DNA of 64,000 nucleotides from Triops longicaudatus (taxonomy: Eukaryota > Arthropoda > Branchiopoda > Notostraca > Triopsidae): the NCBI GenBank assembly GCA_022885665.1, contig JAGQDJ010000140.1, positions 62,001-126,000 on the forward strand, in the 5' to 3' direction. Below the pieces are notes generated by a model, which was not told the DNA's origin, did not search any database, and saw only the letters and a list, made by a program, of their open reading frames with translations. Position 1 is the stretch's first letter. Each line of letters opens with the position of its first letter. The position numbers and the translations under genes are program-made. This document shows, in pieces, positions 12,101-24,363 of the stretch.

Positions 12101-15100
12101 TTGTTTTCCTATTTTGTCATTTTTAGGATCGATCGGTGGGTCCCAATGGAACAGGGCCTTTGGATAATATGCGAGGCTTAGAATTGTACCTGAATGACGT
12201 CATTAGGGGGTCCAACGAGAGCCAAGAACAATTAAAAAGTAAGTAATTAAAGCGAGTGATCTATTTTCGGAACGTAGCACGTTCGCGGTGTGGAATTAGC
12301 GCGTCGTTCTCGCAAACTGACGTAAAAAAATTTATCATTTTTTTAAAAACTATATTTTTTTTAAATATTCTATTTAAAAACTATTATTTTTTAAATATTA
12401 TTTTTTTAAAAATATTATTTACAAATTAAAAATTAATTATCTAAAAAATAAAAATTATAATTGTAAAAATTCTTATTTTAAAAATTCGTATTATTTTTTA
12501 ATATTTCATATACGAAAAATATTTCGTATACTAAATTATTCTGGTTTTCATTTCATTTTTCCTTCATTCGTTTGCGTATTTTTAATTTATTACTGATTTT
12601 TAAACTTTTTCTATTGTATTTAGCGTTTTTTAACTATGCTAAAAAAACAACGTTGATTTCCAACGTAGACAGAACATAATGTAGATACTTAAAACCTGAT
12701 TTGACGCACTCATTTTCGGTACTTGTACAAAAGTTAGACATAAAAGGGCGTGGTCTCGGATCTTTAAACGAAAAAAGCGAGTTAGGTTCATGTGGGCGTG
12801 GTGTTTAGTCAAGAGAAAAACCTTATAAAAGAGCTGCACGTCAAGTGTTTCTCTCCGACCGCCCAATCAATACTTTTCCTTTCCGATACCTTTATCTCCG
12901 TTTTACATGGTGTAACCCCGCTTATGGGTTTTATTTTATTTCCCGAGCTGATACGCTATCGCGTTGGTTACGTAGTGTGAGAAATTCCCATTGCCCTTGA
13001 GCGCTTTTCTGCGTTTTATTTTTCAGGGCATTTTCGTTGAGAATTTACGAGCTCCAAAGGGGAGTTAATGGCTAAAGCGGGATTTTGTGCTCAAATTTTT
13101 GAATCAGCAGGAAGAAATAAAACGCCAACGGCATGGAAAGATGTACAGTAATTTTTTAAATGAACCTTTTATAAATACGCGTTCGCTGGTAAGGTTTTAT
13201 GTGCCGTTTGCTCCTTCTTTAGCATTTTCTGCTATATTAAGCTGTAGGGCTTCTGAGTGACGTCACAGACGGGGAAATAGGGGGAACAAGGAAGGGAGCA
13301 GGGGTGGAAGTTTGACGTCAATAGTAAGGGATCGGGCGACTAGCGGCAGAAATGTGGTCCTTGTACGCAAATAGACTTTTGCTGGCTTCTTTCCTAGTTA
13401 GGGATTCTAACTTTTGCGCGCTGAAAATATCTCTCTTCCTTCTCCGCTCCTTTGGTCCCTACACTGGCTTTTTACCTGCGTTTCGATGGGAGAAAAGGAA
13501 ACGACATGATTATTTAAAGAACGAAGCTCAAATCAGTGACACTGGCGAGGTATTTCTGCAGATTTGGGACAAATATGTCATTTCTTGCTCTAACTTGCGC
13601 AGTGTTGCTATAAAATGCGAGTTATGAAATGTGTGGCCATGTATAATGATACTGGCAAGGTATTTCTGCAGCTTTTTGGCAGAAATAGCACTTTTTCGCC
13701 AGATCTATGCAAGGCCTTGATTTTGTAATCTTTGAGAGTATAACACAAAAAAGCGAAAAATGATTTTTAAGATAAAAATAATTGTACTGGGATGTTATTT
13801 CTGCAGATTTAAGAAGTAATTTTTTTATGCACAAATCGTGTACAAAGCTACTGTAAAATGCGATAATGAGTTGAAAAAAGACATTGCATTTTAGATAAAA
13901 AAATAATTGTCCTTTTTCACCTTGTGTATTAGAAATAAATTTCCGCAGATTTCAGGAAGAAATACCTTGATTTAGTAGAGCTTACGCAATAGCATATTGC
14001 GACAGTGTAGCGCCGCAGAAGTGAGCATAGTAAGATACGTCTAAGCCAGAAAGGATAACACTGGCTATTTATTTCTGCAGAATTTGCAGAAATACTTTTG
14101 CTTTAATATTTTTTGCATCTCGAAGTGGTTTTGTAGCGATAATTTGTAAAAAGAAGCACTGTAGAATTAAAGTATAGCGTAAATGTGCTGTTTGCGCAAG
14201 AAAAGGCTGAAATTTCTTAGACATTTGCAATAATTTATTTCTGTGAGATTTTTTCAGATTACTATAAAGAAATTGCATCAGGTGCAAGAGACGTGGGATG
14301 GAAAAATTATTACTACATATTCATGCTAGAACGGAGACTTTCTTACCATTTTTAAGGAAAAGTGTCACATGTTGGGTAGAAATTCCTATATCTTCAGGAA
14401 AATTGAACAGAAATATGAAAAAAAGACAACTACATCTTGATCCGTGGAAGCTGTTCGTATTTCAAGAATAGACGATAGTACCTAAAGAAGCGCTCACGGA
14501 AAGAATTAGATTTTCCTGTAACGTTTTTAAGGCCTTTCTTCAAAATTCAGAGAAAATATCGCAGGAATTGTTCAAACGTTTGTGTTTGAAAAAAAAAGAG
14601 AGAAAGTATCAGTTGTCAATCGTAGTTGTACATATTAATTGATTTTTTAAATTTTTTCTTGGTATATGTCAAAATCAAACTGTTTAAACCTATACTTATT
14701 TAACTAAATTCTTTTTAAAATGTATTTATTCCTTTAATTTTAATTTATTTATTGAATTAAATTTCTTAACGTTTTTCGTCGCTCTTATTTGTTTTCGTGC
14801 GTTGTGGTATTTGTTACCTCATGTTAATTACTTTACTTGATCTTGCTAACCTAGGTTTTTCATTAATTATCTCATATTTATATAATCATATTTATATAAT
14901 CATATTTACATAATCATATTTGCTATTTATTTAGTAAAATCATGTAAAGGACATAACTAATTTTGGTTTGGTTTTGTTTTCAAATAGGTAAATCTGCATA
15001 TTTCCCTGGTTTGGACGATTCGGGGACCTTTTTAGACGATCCTTCCTTTTCGATGGCTCACTTGGGTTTGGGACTTGGAATGGGTGGTATGGGAATGGGC

Positions 15101-17443
15101 GGAGTCAACGGCTGGGGACTGGGTGGCCAAGGCTATGACCAAACGAACATGTACACGCCTTTTATGAATCCTCTTCTTTCTCCGTCGCGCACGTCACCAC
15201 GCAGCCAAGGATCCGATTACGGAGAGCGTTTTTCGCGTAAAGTGTTCGTGGGCGGACTTCCGCCTGATATTGATGAAGGTACACGGGAATATTTCTGTCT
15301 TTAGACACTTTTTCTGAAAAAATGAGGCAAAAACTCGATAACAAATTACATTAATTACTCATGTGCTCTTTTTTCTTCTTTTTTTTTCGGTGCGAATAGA
15401 GGAAATTACTGCTAGTTTCCGACGGTTTGGACCTTTGGTGGTAGACTGGCCTCACAAAGCAGAAAGTAAGAGCTACTTCCCGCCCAAAGGCTACGCATTC
15501 TTGCTGTTTCAGGTAAAGACCACTCCATAGAAAAATAGATTGAGTGTTACTCGTAAATAGCCTTAATTGTCTGTATTTGCAACTTATATAATCAGGAGAA
15601 GAAAAATCAAAACGTGAAAAATTTGTGTTTAAATGAAAACGAAAAACACGCATTTAAATATAAAACGAAGAATTAAAATGAGAAAAATAACAAAGCAAAC
15701 AGCGTGTAAGCGCGTGTTAAAATTTTGGTAAGAAATAATTTAAATAATGTAGAAGACACAAACTAGGGAATGTTTATCGAAAACTCGTGAATACGTAAGA
15801 TAAAAATACATTGTCGAAAAATGTACAATCAGAAGAAGAAGAATTGTAAGAAAAAGCGAGATGGAATATTGGAAGGAAAATAATAATAATTCTTTTTTGT
15901 TTATTCGTGGTTTTCAGGACGAAGTTAGTGTGCAAGCCTTGATTGACGCTTGTTTACAAGACGAGGACAAATTGTACCTGTGTGTATCTTCCCCGACCAT
16001 CAAAGACAAACCGGTGCAAATCCGTCCGTGGCGTCTATCGGATGCGGATTTTGTGTTGGATGCTTCGTTGCCTTTGGATCCGCGGAAAACTGTCTTTGTA
16101 GGCGGGGTTCCGCGTCCTCTGAAAGCTGGTAAAATATTTTTTTCTCATTTTTTTATTTTCTATTAACAGAAACTCATGCATTGAGTGTGCTTACGCCTGC
16201 AAACAAAAATTTATCCAAAATAAATAAGAAATAGTTTGAATTAATCGCTGCTGTGAATTATCTTAATAATTAAAGAAAAGTAATTCTTATGGACTAGTTT
16301 AATATCAAGCGGTTGATTTTTTTTTTAGTATTATTGCTAGCGATAGTCACGGAAGATTAATTGGTGTCTCCTTTTCTTTTGTGCAGTGGAGCTGGCCATG
16401 ATAATGGACCGTTTATATGGAGGTGTGTGTTACGCGGGTATTGACATTGATCCAGAGCTCAAATATCCCAAAGGAGCTGGACGAGTGGCGTTTTCCAACC
16501 AACAGAGCTATATCGCCGCGATTAGTGCTCGCTTCGTCCAGTTGCAACACGGAGACATTGACAAACGAGTTGAAGTCAAGCCTTACGTTTTGGACGACCA
16601 GATGTGTGACGAGTGTCAAGGGACACGTTGCGCTGGCAAATTTGCACCCTTCTTCTGCGCTAACGTCACTTGTCTTCAGGTATAGAAACAACTAAAAAGG
16701 AAAACTATGAAAAATGTAGGAAAAAATAATGAAAAAGAAAAGTTCCTTGAATTCAGTTCCTTTGAACGAAACAAAGAAAATAGGATACAATACAGCAAAA
16801 GTAAACGACAAAATGAAATAGAAACCAAAATAGGAAGCGATTTATCAAGAGAAAACTTGTGCAAATAGAATTTTGTAATGTTGAATAAGTTTTCCGAGAA
16901 AATTTTTTAGAAGCTCATATTTTATACGTAATTTTTGCACAATTTTAGTAATTCTTTATATTAAATCACTTTCTATTTTAGTAACTTTAGTAATACGATT
17001 TGAATTTCACAAGAAATCCAAATTATTATTTTATTTTATCTTTGACTTACGATATTTTATTTTTAAAAAAAGCTTAGTTTCTCAAAGAATCTTTGCAAGT
17101 TTCTAGAACCAAAATCATCTTTTTAAGCACGTTGGACTTCGAATGAAATTAAGCGATGCTTGTTTATTGATTCGTTAACTTTTCGTGAAGATAAAGCTGG
17201 AAAGTTGAGTTTTTTTGCTTTTTTTATTTGTTATTCGAATTATGTGCTGGACGAGGAACTTTCATCACGTCGTTATTTGTCAATATTTCTTTATGGAATA
17301 TGAAGATTAATTTTTTTTCTTTATTTTAGTACTATTGTGAGCATTGCTGGGCCACAATCCATTCTCGTGCTGGCCGGGAATTCCACAAGCCTTTAGTTAA
17401 AGAAGGGGCTGACAGGCCACGCCCAATTCACTTCCGGTGGTAA
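816..17443 (+). CDS. orb2/CPEB: CPEB2/3/4-class cytoplasmic polyadenylation element-binding protein (Orb2-like)
   Basis: Seven exons join in phase: 816-2168, 12127-12238, 14988-15278, 15400-15512, 15918-16128, 16387-16679 and 17330-17443, giving about 828 residues. The family binds U-rich elements in mRNA 3' UTRs and controls polyadenylation, translation and, for Orb2-type members, synaptic memory. The first 450 residues are low complexity (Ser, Pro, Gly, Asn). RRM1 starts near residue 575 (VFVGGLPPDID), RRM2 near 681 (VFVGGVPRP), and the C-terminal zinc-binding domain (CDEC, CANVTC, YYCEHCW, then HSRAGREFHKP) lies at about 768-815. The RNA-binding half is nearly identical to the vertebrate CPEB2-4 sequences I remember, which separates it from CPEB1. 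The start at 816 (MQDDVVKP) is chosen as the most plausible ATG; the frame is open upstream to 693, so an earlier start or a 5' exon is possible. Intron 1 is almost 10 kb, whereas the 3' introns are mostly a few hundred bases. No glutamine-rich prion-like stretch is seen in the exons found. Confidence 0.93.
3091..3192. repeat. AAT/ATT microsatellite with inverted arms
   Basis: A run of (AAT)n is followed directly by (ATT)n and then again by (AAT)n. The two arms are complementary, so the tract could fold into a long hairpin. It lies in CPEB intron 1. Confidence 0.9.
4898..5110 (-). repeat. LTR-like dispersed repeat, copy 1 (shorter)
   Basis: Read on the minus strand it begins TGTGGCGTTCATTGTTGCC and ends AGTAGAACGTGACA. 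It matches the longer plus-strand copy at 62109-62406 over most of its length, including the shared block gggtgcagggaatttcattc. It contains the palindrome atgaatcttaagattcat near 5047-5064. This copy lacks roughly 85 bp found near the end of copy 2. The TG...CA ends suggest a solo LTR, but no clear target-site duplication flanks it. Confidence 0.65.
5391..5475 (+). repeat. MITE-like relic with a pogo-like end
   Basis: The left end cagtaaaatctctttatcat is preceded by TA, the target site expected for the Tc1/mariner-pogo group. A degraded internal copy (gaagttcgttatatcac) follows near 5450. The right end could not be placed. Confidence 0.45.
7477..7640. repeat. MITE-like element with paired pogo-like ends, about 164 bp
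   Basis: The left end cagtagaatctccttttagc at 7477, preceded by TA, is the imperfect inverted complement of the right end gttgtagcgagtttctaccg at 7621-7640. Open frames crossing it are chance. It lies in CPEB intron 1. Confidence 0.6.
8514..8681. repeat. MITE-like element with paired pogo-like ends, about 168 bp
   Basis: The left end cactaaaatctcgctatagc pairs with the right end attatagcgaaattttactt, whose complement is aagtaaaatttcgctataat. Internal motifs (gggttataacgaac near 8540) repeat the end sequence. Size and ends match the copies at 7477 and 10190. Confidence 0.65.
9377..9420 (+). other. G-rich tract with quadruplex potential in CPEB intron 1
   Basis: Runs of 5, 6, 3, 5 and 4 guanines are separated by loops of 2-6 bases, which satisfies the usual G-quadruplex pattern on the coding (plus) strand. 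It sits in an unusually GC-rich patch (about 9050-9440) of an otherwise AT-rich intron, so an internal regulatory element or alternative promoter is possible. That role is inference only. Confidence 0.5.
9954..9975 (+). repeat. Single pogo-like terminal motif
   Basis: The sequence gaatttcgttataacgaacc is the same terminal motif as in the complete MITE-like copies. The matching other end was not identified. It may belong to a larger element ending near 10190. Confidence 0.4.
10190..10330. repeat. MITE-like element with paired pogo-like ends, about 141 bp
   Basis: The left end caaaatcgcgctgtaacgaa is an imperfect inverted complement of the right end ttcgttataacgagattctg at about 10308-10327. 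The interior holds cccgttatatcagacg, also seen at 210-222 in the first element. This is the clearest evidence that the copies belong to one family. Confidence 0.65.
13540..14290. repeat. Degenerate tandem array, unit about 110-165 bp, CPEB intron 2
   Basis: The phrase actggcaaggtatttctgca or a close variant recurs at about 13551, 13661, 13796, 13937, 14069 and 14236. A second phrase in each unit (ctataaaatgcgagttatga, ctgtaaaatgcgataatgag and similar) keeps the same order, so these are diverged copies of a longer unit and not a single repeated word. About five to six units are visible. Confidence 0.7.
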
Positions 17444-20400
17444 ACACGCCAAAACACAAGACACCCTTGACGTCACGATTTTTTCCTTGGCTTTCGAATT
17501 ATCGGAATCCGGCCCAACGTTGAACTATATGGATTTGATGTGTTTTTTTTTTTTTTCGTTAGGTGGCCTATTTTCCCTGATGGCTTAGTTGTCTAAATTT
17601 GGGGTTTATAACCGTCGTGAATCGGTTTATTTAATGCAACACAAGCGGCATAGTAAGAGATTTTTGTGGAAATTTCCATAGGGGAAGAAATCACTTTTTT
17701 TGGATTAATTTATTTGGTGAGGGAATTTTTTGTCTTAATTACGTTGGCAATCATGGTTCTAGGTCTTTTTTGGATAAGGGATAAGGTTTATTTTTTAGCT
17801 TGTGAAGAGAGAAAGAGCAAAGAAACGGACTATGAAGTATCTTTCCTCTTTCTATATTTTTGTTATTAATTTATTATACACTAGTTAAATTGAAAACAAA
17901 TCTATTTTTGCCTTCCCGCGAAGGTGGTGGCATAAAAAGAAATGCTCTTAGTCAAAAATGTTATTTTTTTCTTGGGGACTTTTTTTTTAGTTTTGTATGT
18001 TTTTTTGAAAATTGTATTTTTTGTTAGAAAAAAGGCGGGAATTTCGGGAAAGAACAATGAACGAAACTGGTCTTTTTGTAACGGTAATTTTTTAATACGA
18101 CATCTTTTATTTTTGCACGGATTTTTATTTCCAAAAAAAAGGCTGTGTTTATTTTCTACCGATGGGAATTCTGATGTTAGCAACGTATTCCTTTAAGAAA
18201 CTTTTGGTGGGCAAAAAAAGTCGTCACAGAAACTAATCATTTGGGTCGTATTTTTCGATTAACCGGGATTTTTCTTCTCCGTACTGTTTTCTGTAAGAAA
18301 TGGTTCAGGTTGCGGGATTTTGCTCTTTTTTCTAGTCAATCGTTTAGAGTCCCTAACCCCTTTTGTGCTTTCCCCCTCCCCCATGCCCACTGCCTATAAG
18401 AAGGGGGGTTTCTGAACCCTCCCAAATCCTGAAAAAAAGCAACAAAAAAATCCGACAAGGAATTCCTTGTTCAATAATCTTGTGCGCTAATCAAGTCTTA
18501 GCTTTATATTCACTTACGAAGAAAAAAACAACATTAGCCGCGAGTGAATTCCGTGTTGTAGTCAAAAATTAGCCTTTCCGATTTATTGCCCCCCTCTCGC
18601 TATTCTGTTATGGGAGAAAACGCTCGTTTTCGAAAAGGTTGTGGTTTTTTACGTAGCTTAGACAACGCCCCTTGGCCAGCCTCCTCTTTACGGAAGCTCC
18701 TCCCCTTTGCCCCTCTTTTTTAACCAGGATTTTTATCAAGGAGCAGAAAGGACAGCCAACTATCTGAAGATGTTGAGAAAACATTTTTCAAAAAAGCTCG
18801 CGATGCAAACAAAAGTTCATTAGATTTGTCTTTTTTGACCTTGGTAGGCCTCCTTATTTTTCTAATTCATGAAGAAGGGCGGATAAAGCGAAAAGAACGT
18901 TGTTGTGGTGTGGTGAACTACCGTGAAGTTTGTTTGTGATAACCTCCTCATTTTTAAGGGAAGACTTGTTATAACTAGACAAAAAAATACGTTATTTTTG
19001 TAATTTGCTGCAGCCATTTTTTGAAAACCGAATTTCGCACTCTGGGGTGGGATTGGTTTCAACATCTCCTTTTTTTCGCAAATTACTTTATATCAAAGGG
19101 TAAAACTTCCAGACTACACGTTAAAGTTACTAAACTCCGCCCCTTTATCTTTTTAAGCCAATAATTCTGAAATAATTCTACCTGTAACTTAATTAACCCC
19201 GAACATTTTGAGTAGTTTTTTGTTTTGGAATTTGCTAATTCCAAGCTTTTCAAAGCATGTTTTTGCAGCAAGCTTTTTTTCGGTTAGGGTGGAAAAAAAG
19301 GGGTTTCCTGTTCTTTCTTTTGCCAAGCCATTAAGAATTTCGTGTTTCTTTGAAAGGGTTGAAACAAAAGCGGCGGTACTCGCATTAGTTCCGGTCGCCT
19401 TGTTGTTTTTTGTCCGTGATACCCTCCAAGTTTTTAAGCGTTATCGGTATTTGTAGTGGAAATCCCATACTTCAGCGGATACAACTTGTTTGTTTTATAT
19501 GGTTACGTAGTAGAAGCAAGAAAAAAGAAGAAAAAAAATGGAAGGGAAGATGAAAGTGAAATTTTGCCGAGATTTTTGGAGTCTTGGTGAAGTGTACTTT
19601 TAGAGCCCCTTTTAGCAAAAGAAAAAAGGCAGATTTTGTCATGCCCCCTTTTTTACGACCCCTTGTGCCCTGTTTTTTAAATCCAGAAATGTTTTTCTTA
19701 TAAGAAAAAATGTCCCAAAAAAATTTGTATTAGGTTTTTCTACGTTTTTTTTTTCTGGAAACACTGCTGTGTCTTGTTTGTAACTTTTTTTTTCGTGTGT
19801 GGGGTTTCAACCATTTTTGTACTTTTGGATGGAAGGCCGTTTTGGTACAAGCCTCGTTTTATCTTTGTTGAATTGACTTTGTCACTTTATTCTAACACGC
19901 ATTGGGAACATTTCAGGTTGCACAATGTTCGCAGTAGATGTCACTGGGGAATGACTTTTCCGGAGGTTCGCCACCTTAACAGTGCAACTTACCATTACAA
20001 TAGCCGTTCGTTCGTCCAGCGCAAAAATTATTACATACTTTTGTAGAATTCTAACTTCTTGGGTACAGTGTGCCAAGCTAATGACAGTGTTTCTGCGTAA
20101 AAGAGTACGACGATATAGATGAATGAATTTCGCATCTTTGTCATCGATATCCGTGAGAAAGAGACGAAAAGAATCAATTATTTAGGAGAGTATCCATTTT
20201 TTTAATACTCGTAATTTTTAGACCTCCCTTTTAGCAAACTGTGGGCGAAAATAGGGGCAAATTCATTATAGCCAATGCTTCCCTCTATAAGCATTCCACT
20301 AGAGGTCGTGAACCTTGTGCAGTAATTCTTAATAAAAACGACCCAAACAAATTCCCATATGCCTAACGCCACGGCAGTTGCGCGAGCGCGTCCCACTCGG

Positions 20401-20539
20401 AGCTTTTCCGAACGCTTTTGACCCGCTTCCCCGAAGTTATGCCACAGGTGGCGTGTGGTTACCGTAGGGCACGTTTGTTTGGGTCTTTTTTACTGAGAAG
20501 TCCTGTACGCTATAGCTGCGTTTTCGTTATAACCGGTGT

Positions 20540-20564
20540 ACTTTAAAGCGAGATTCTACTATGA
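20540..20564 (+). repeat. Pogo-like terminal motif (right end)
   Basis: The sequence ctttaaagcgagattctact is the inverted complement of the MITE left end (agtagaatctcgc...). A degraded partner, cgttttcgttataaccgg, lies just upstream near 20520. The element is too decayed for its limits to be set. Confidence 0.4.
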
Positions 20565-20785
20565 TACAAAAAGGTACGAAAACGATTGATGGAAGATGGA
20601 AATCCACGTTGTCTAATATACTTTAGCTTGATTTAGGCAGAAAACATATCTCGGTAAACGAATGGGAAAAGCCGTCAGAACGCAAACAGAACTCGGATTT
20701 CAACAAGGTCGATAGATGCGGATAAGCAGGAGAAATATTGTTTGGAATAAGCCTTAAAGAGTTCACTTTTTTGGAGTATTAGGCA

Positions 20786-20989
20786 TCACCTTGGGTCAAG
20801 AGGTGAATGACAGTATCGTCCAAAAACATGTCTCGCAAAAAGTAGCGAATTATCTTCGTCGAAGGTTAAATAGCGCGATCCGGGGTAAGATCTTTCGACG
20901 ATCAAGTGGATCAAGTTCCTGTTGCTATGGATAGTATCAAACGCCTTATTGAAGTAAGAAAAAAGGAAGGTGGATGAGATTTCGGACAT
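20786..20989 (-). pseudogene. Possible non-LTR reverse-transcriptase fragment
   Basis: A 67-residue open frame contains YFNKAFDTIHSNRNLIHLI, which resembles the F-x-KAFDT(V/I)xH motif at the start of the palm region of non-LTR reverse transcriptases. The upstream sequence (STFLF) fits only loosely, and the catalytic YADD-type motif is absent from the fragment. It could be a short relic or a chance resemblance. Confidence 0.25.
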
Positions 20990-21094
20990 CTGACTTTTTA
21001 CTTACACTGAGGAGTAATAGCGTACAGCGGCATTTAGTCAGCTTCTATACACCATCGGATGTGCATTTTCGATTTGTTACTCCGAAACGCAAAA

Positions 21095-24000
21095 ATGCGC
21101 CAGCAGCGCGTAATGTTCTTTTCAAACGCTATCATCGTACTGGTGATTAGTTTAAATACACGCTTTGCCGAAAGTAATGCAAGCAATCCGTGGCAAACCA
21201 TTGAGATTTCACCCGTTGCTCTGTACCAGATTGGAAACGGTTCCCGGCGAATCGAAATCCGGGAAAGCCTTAGAAATCGCGACCAAACTGATCCTAAACT
21301 CAAGACCTTTTACGTGTCTCCATTATGCGAACTCGATCCATTTTCTGCCGTCCGCAAGTGGAATCACATAAGCATGGAATTCGAAGTGCGTTTTGCCGTG
21401 CAAATGTGGGATGACGAAATCATCCGCACGGCGTGGGAGTACCTGAAGGAGCACGAAGAACGCCAATTACCGCGGAGTCGGGTAAAACTGTTGCCTATCC
21501 AGGCTGTTGCTCTGCGTTGTTATAACTGCAAAAGGTTCGGAATCAACGGCAATCCGTTGCGCGTTACAGCACTTCCGAGACGGGTCCATTTTTCCCTAAC
21601 CTGCGAAAAAGCTGAAGAAGGTGACCGTTTAGTAGAGCTGATGAAATCGGATCCTGAGCATTTCCAGATACTGCGACTTGCTTTCGAACTTCAAGGCCAA
21701 CCGTTCGAAACTAAAGTAATCTCTGTTCACTTAAATGCAGCGCTAAATGGTGATATGTACACCCAAATGAAGCGCCAATTACCGGGAAAAAACACGGCAT
21801 TCCTCCTGTCATCCGATGAAGAACGCTTGAAAAGACAGTTTTTGCAAGATCTGCATGCTATTTACTTATGGAAATCGTCAGATCTTCAGGAAAATTATGC
21901 TCAAGAACTCACAGTCGGTGTCCATAATTTTCTGGTGGACAGCCGTCACGATTCAAGCGTTTTAGACACCAATACCTGGGAATTTCTATTTTGGAGGAAT
22001 AAGGACGGATTAATGCGACCGGACCTACTGGCTAAAAAACTTTCTGAAGTTTGCAAAAACTATGACGCTTCTTTGGTTCAAAACTGGTTCCAAGACACAC
22101 CATCCTTAACCAGCTACACAGAAGAGTCGCAGCAAACTGCAGAAAAGGAAATCATGGAATATTTCAAAGTAAAGAATGTCACGGAATTTGTAGCCAATGC
22201 GCGTGAATTTGTTCGTTGGAATGGAACTCATTTCGAGCCGAAACCTCTACTGCTGACCAAAATCAATCTGTTCGAACGCATTGACGCAAGACACAACGGA
22301 AGCTTTCAAGTGACTGTCCAGTTCAGCCCTGCGGCTTTGCTTCGCGGAATAACAATCCGGGACGAAGATACTCACCAGGAACAGACGGCTACAAAGAAGC
22401 AAATCGCAGCCATTACTGAGGTGAGCAGTTTTATTAAGTAGCAAAACTGACCGGTGGCTTGTATCCCAACAAATCATTCGCAAATGTAGTTGCGTTCACT
22501 GTTCACTAATTTTTCTGACTGTCAAAGTTTTTGTAGTTCATTGTCAATTTTTTATTTTTTATTTATTTATTTTTGCAAATTGCATTGAATTGGAACTGTT
22601 GCGTTCTTCTGTACAGTGCTGCTCTAATCGTCTATATGATTAGTTTAGATTTTATCCGGGTCCACACAGGCGTCTCTGAGTTATGCCACAATGTATAATC
22701 TAAATTCTTCGATTTCAGTTCTTGAAGAACAATCTCACGCAAGAAATTGAGCAGCTCAAGGTCCGGATAACGGAAAAGGAGAAGAAGAATGTACCCAACA
22801 CGTTTCAGGATGAAAAGGACCAAGAGAAACTTACGGAATTTGTAAGAAATGTCGCTACCAATACTTCAGTAGCCGAAAACCAGCAAGCGTTGACTCACCT
22901 TGCTGGTTTGCTAGCACACTTCCACAGTGAGACTTATACCGTGAACCAGCCTGTGTGGTACAGTTCCGTTCGAACGAGTTTGAACGATCTCATCAACAGT
23001 TTAAATCATTACGGCTTGGTTAGTTACTTACCACCAGCACAATCACTCTGGTAGGCTTAGACTTTAAACGCTTATTTTGTGTAATAGAATAAGCTGATAT
23101 TTTTTATTATTTTATTTATAACACGTTTTTAGCGTGAATTTTTTATTAATTGAATTATTAATTTAGGGTAATTTCTGGTGAAAAAGATAGCGCTTATGTT
23201 TCTTTACGTAACTTCTGGACCAAAACGGAGGAGCATATAGGCAGAATCAGTACAGCAAGCGCTAATACCTCTGTTGTATGGGATCCGGTTAAATCCAAAT
23301 TGCTCTATTTTGAGGGGAAAACTTTGCGAGAGGTAGGGAACGGCTTTCGTCATATTAAATAGCTGTTTTGCTGAAATATTTTGATATTTCAATGAATTTT
23401 TCTGTTAGTTTCCCAAAGAAAAACATCATCATTATCAACACGTAGAACTAACAAGATCAATCCCCACTGATGCTCCTTGGCGGCACATCTTGGATATGAG
23501 CTTTGATTGGATCACGCGCAATCTCTACATCCTTTCTAGCAACAACTACTTTATATTTGTGTTATCTATCGAAAATCCTTACAGTTGGACCCAACTCAGA
23601 TGCAGTAAAACTGAAGATATAATCGAAAGACTCGTAGTGGATCCTCTTGGAGGGTAAATGATTTTAATTTTATTTTCCTTGACTAAACTGTTAATCTAAC
23701 TACGTTTAACGGTGAAAAGATACCTGTTTTGGTCGACCAAGAACTCGATTATCCGACGTAGCTGGCTTAATGGTGACAATGTGACAACAATATTGGATCA
23801 GGAAGGATCTTACGCCATCAGCCCGTGGAGTTTAACCATAGATCACGGAACTGGAACGTTGTATATCGTTGATTCATCCGAGAAGAACATTGTTGCGTTA
23901 GATCGGGACGGAAACGTTCTGAAAACAATTCAACTGAAATGGGCAAATGGCGCGGTAGTTAACACAGAAACATCTATCACAGGATCTTTAATTCATGTAT

Positions 24001-24363
24001 TTATTACTTTAGGAGGCGAACCTTTTTGAGAAAAGCAAGAACCTGAATAAAGTTCCAAATGGTCTCATCGTAGTGCAGGAAAGAAGAGTCTCTTTAATTG
24101 ATTTAAACTCGCAAATCGTTCACCCAGTTGAAGACGATGGAGTTCAACTATCTTCGCATCACGCCGTTTTCAGTTCTAGCTTGCAGTCCTACCCCGTGAC
24201 CGTCAATCCTTGCAGCAGAAATGAGACTGAAATGTGTATCCGATACGCCGACACGCCTCATTATTACCACGAACGCGACTGTGTTGAATATGGGTTCACA
24301 GGAACACCCTGTGGGGATAAGGTTTGTCTCCATACTCCTCATGGCGAACATGCTTGCTATTAA
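21095..24363 (+). CDS. Secreted YWTD-propeller/EGF protein with unrecognised N-terminal region, paralog A
   Basis: Six exons join in phase: 21095-22420, 22719-23050, 23167-23332, 23409-23653, 23720-23954 and 24013-24363, giving about 884 residues. An in-frame ATG at 21059 would add 12; the ATG at 21095 aligns with paralog B and sits next to the signal peptide. The hydrophobic stretch AIIVLVISLNTRFA predicts secretion. Residues up to about 440 form a region I do not recognise, with conserved cysteines (SPLCELDPF, LRCYNCKRF) and N-glycosylation sequons. Exon 2 includes a charged helical stretch. Exons 3-5 look like blades of an LDL-receptor class B (YWTD) propeller: YLFWSTKNSIIRRSWLNGDN, then WSLTIDHGTGTLYIVDSSEK. 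The last exon ends with six cysteines spaced like an EGF module, the usual partner of YWTD propellers. No membrane anchor or LDL class A repeat is seen, so it is probably a secreted ligand-binding or matrix protein. An AATAAA lies at 24735. The substrate is unknown. Confidence 0.8.

Larger units (their letters stand above)
17444..21050. other. Gene-poor interval between CPEB and the first YWTD gene
   Basis: It starts with the CPEB 3' UTR. The rest is T-rich and A-rich sequence with scattered short open frames lacking coding character. A pogo-like right end (gcgagattctactat) lies near 20549-20563 and a possible reverse-transcriptase relic lies at 20786-20989. No gene, tRNA or conserved exon was recognised. 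Confidence 0.5.
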
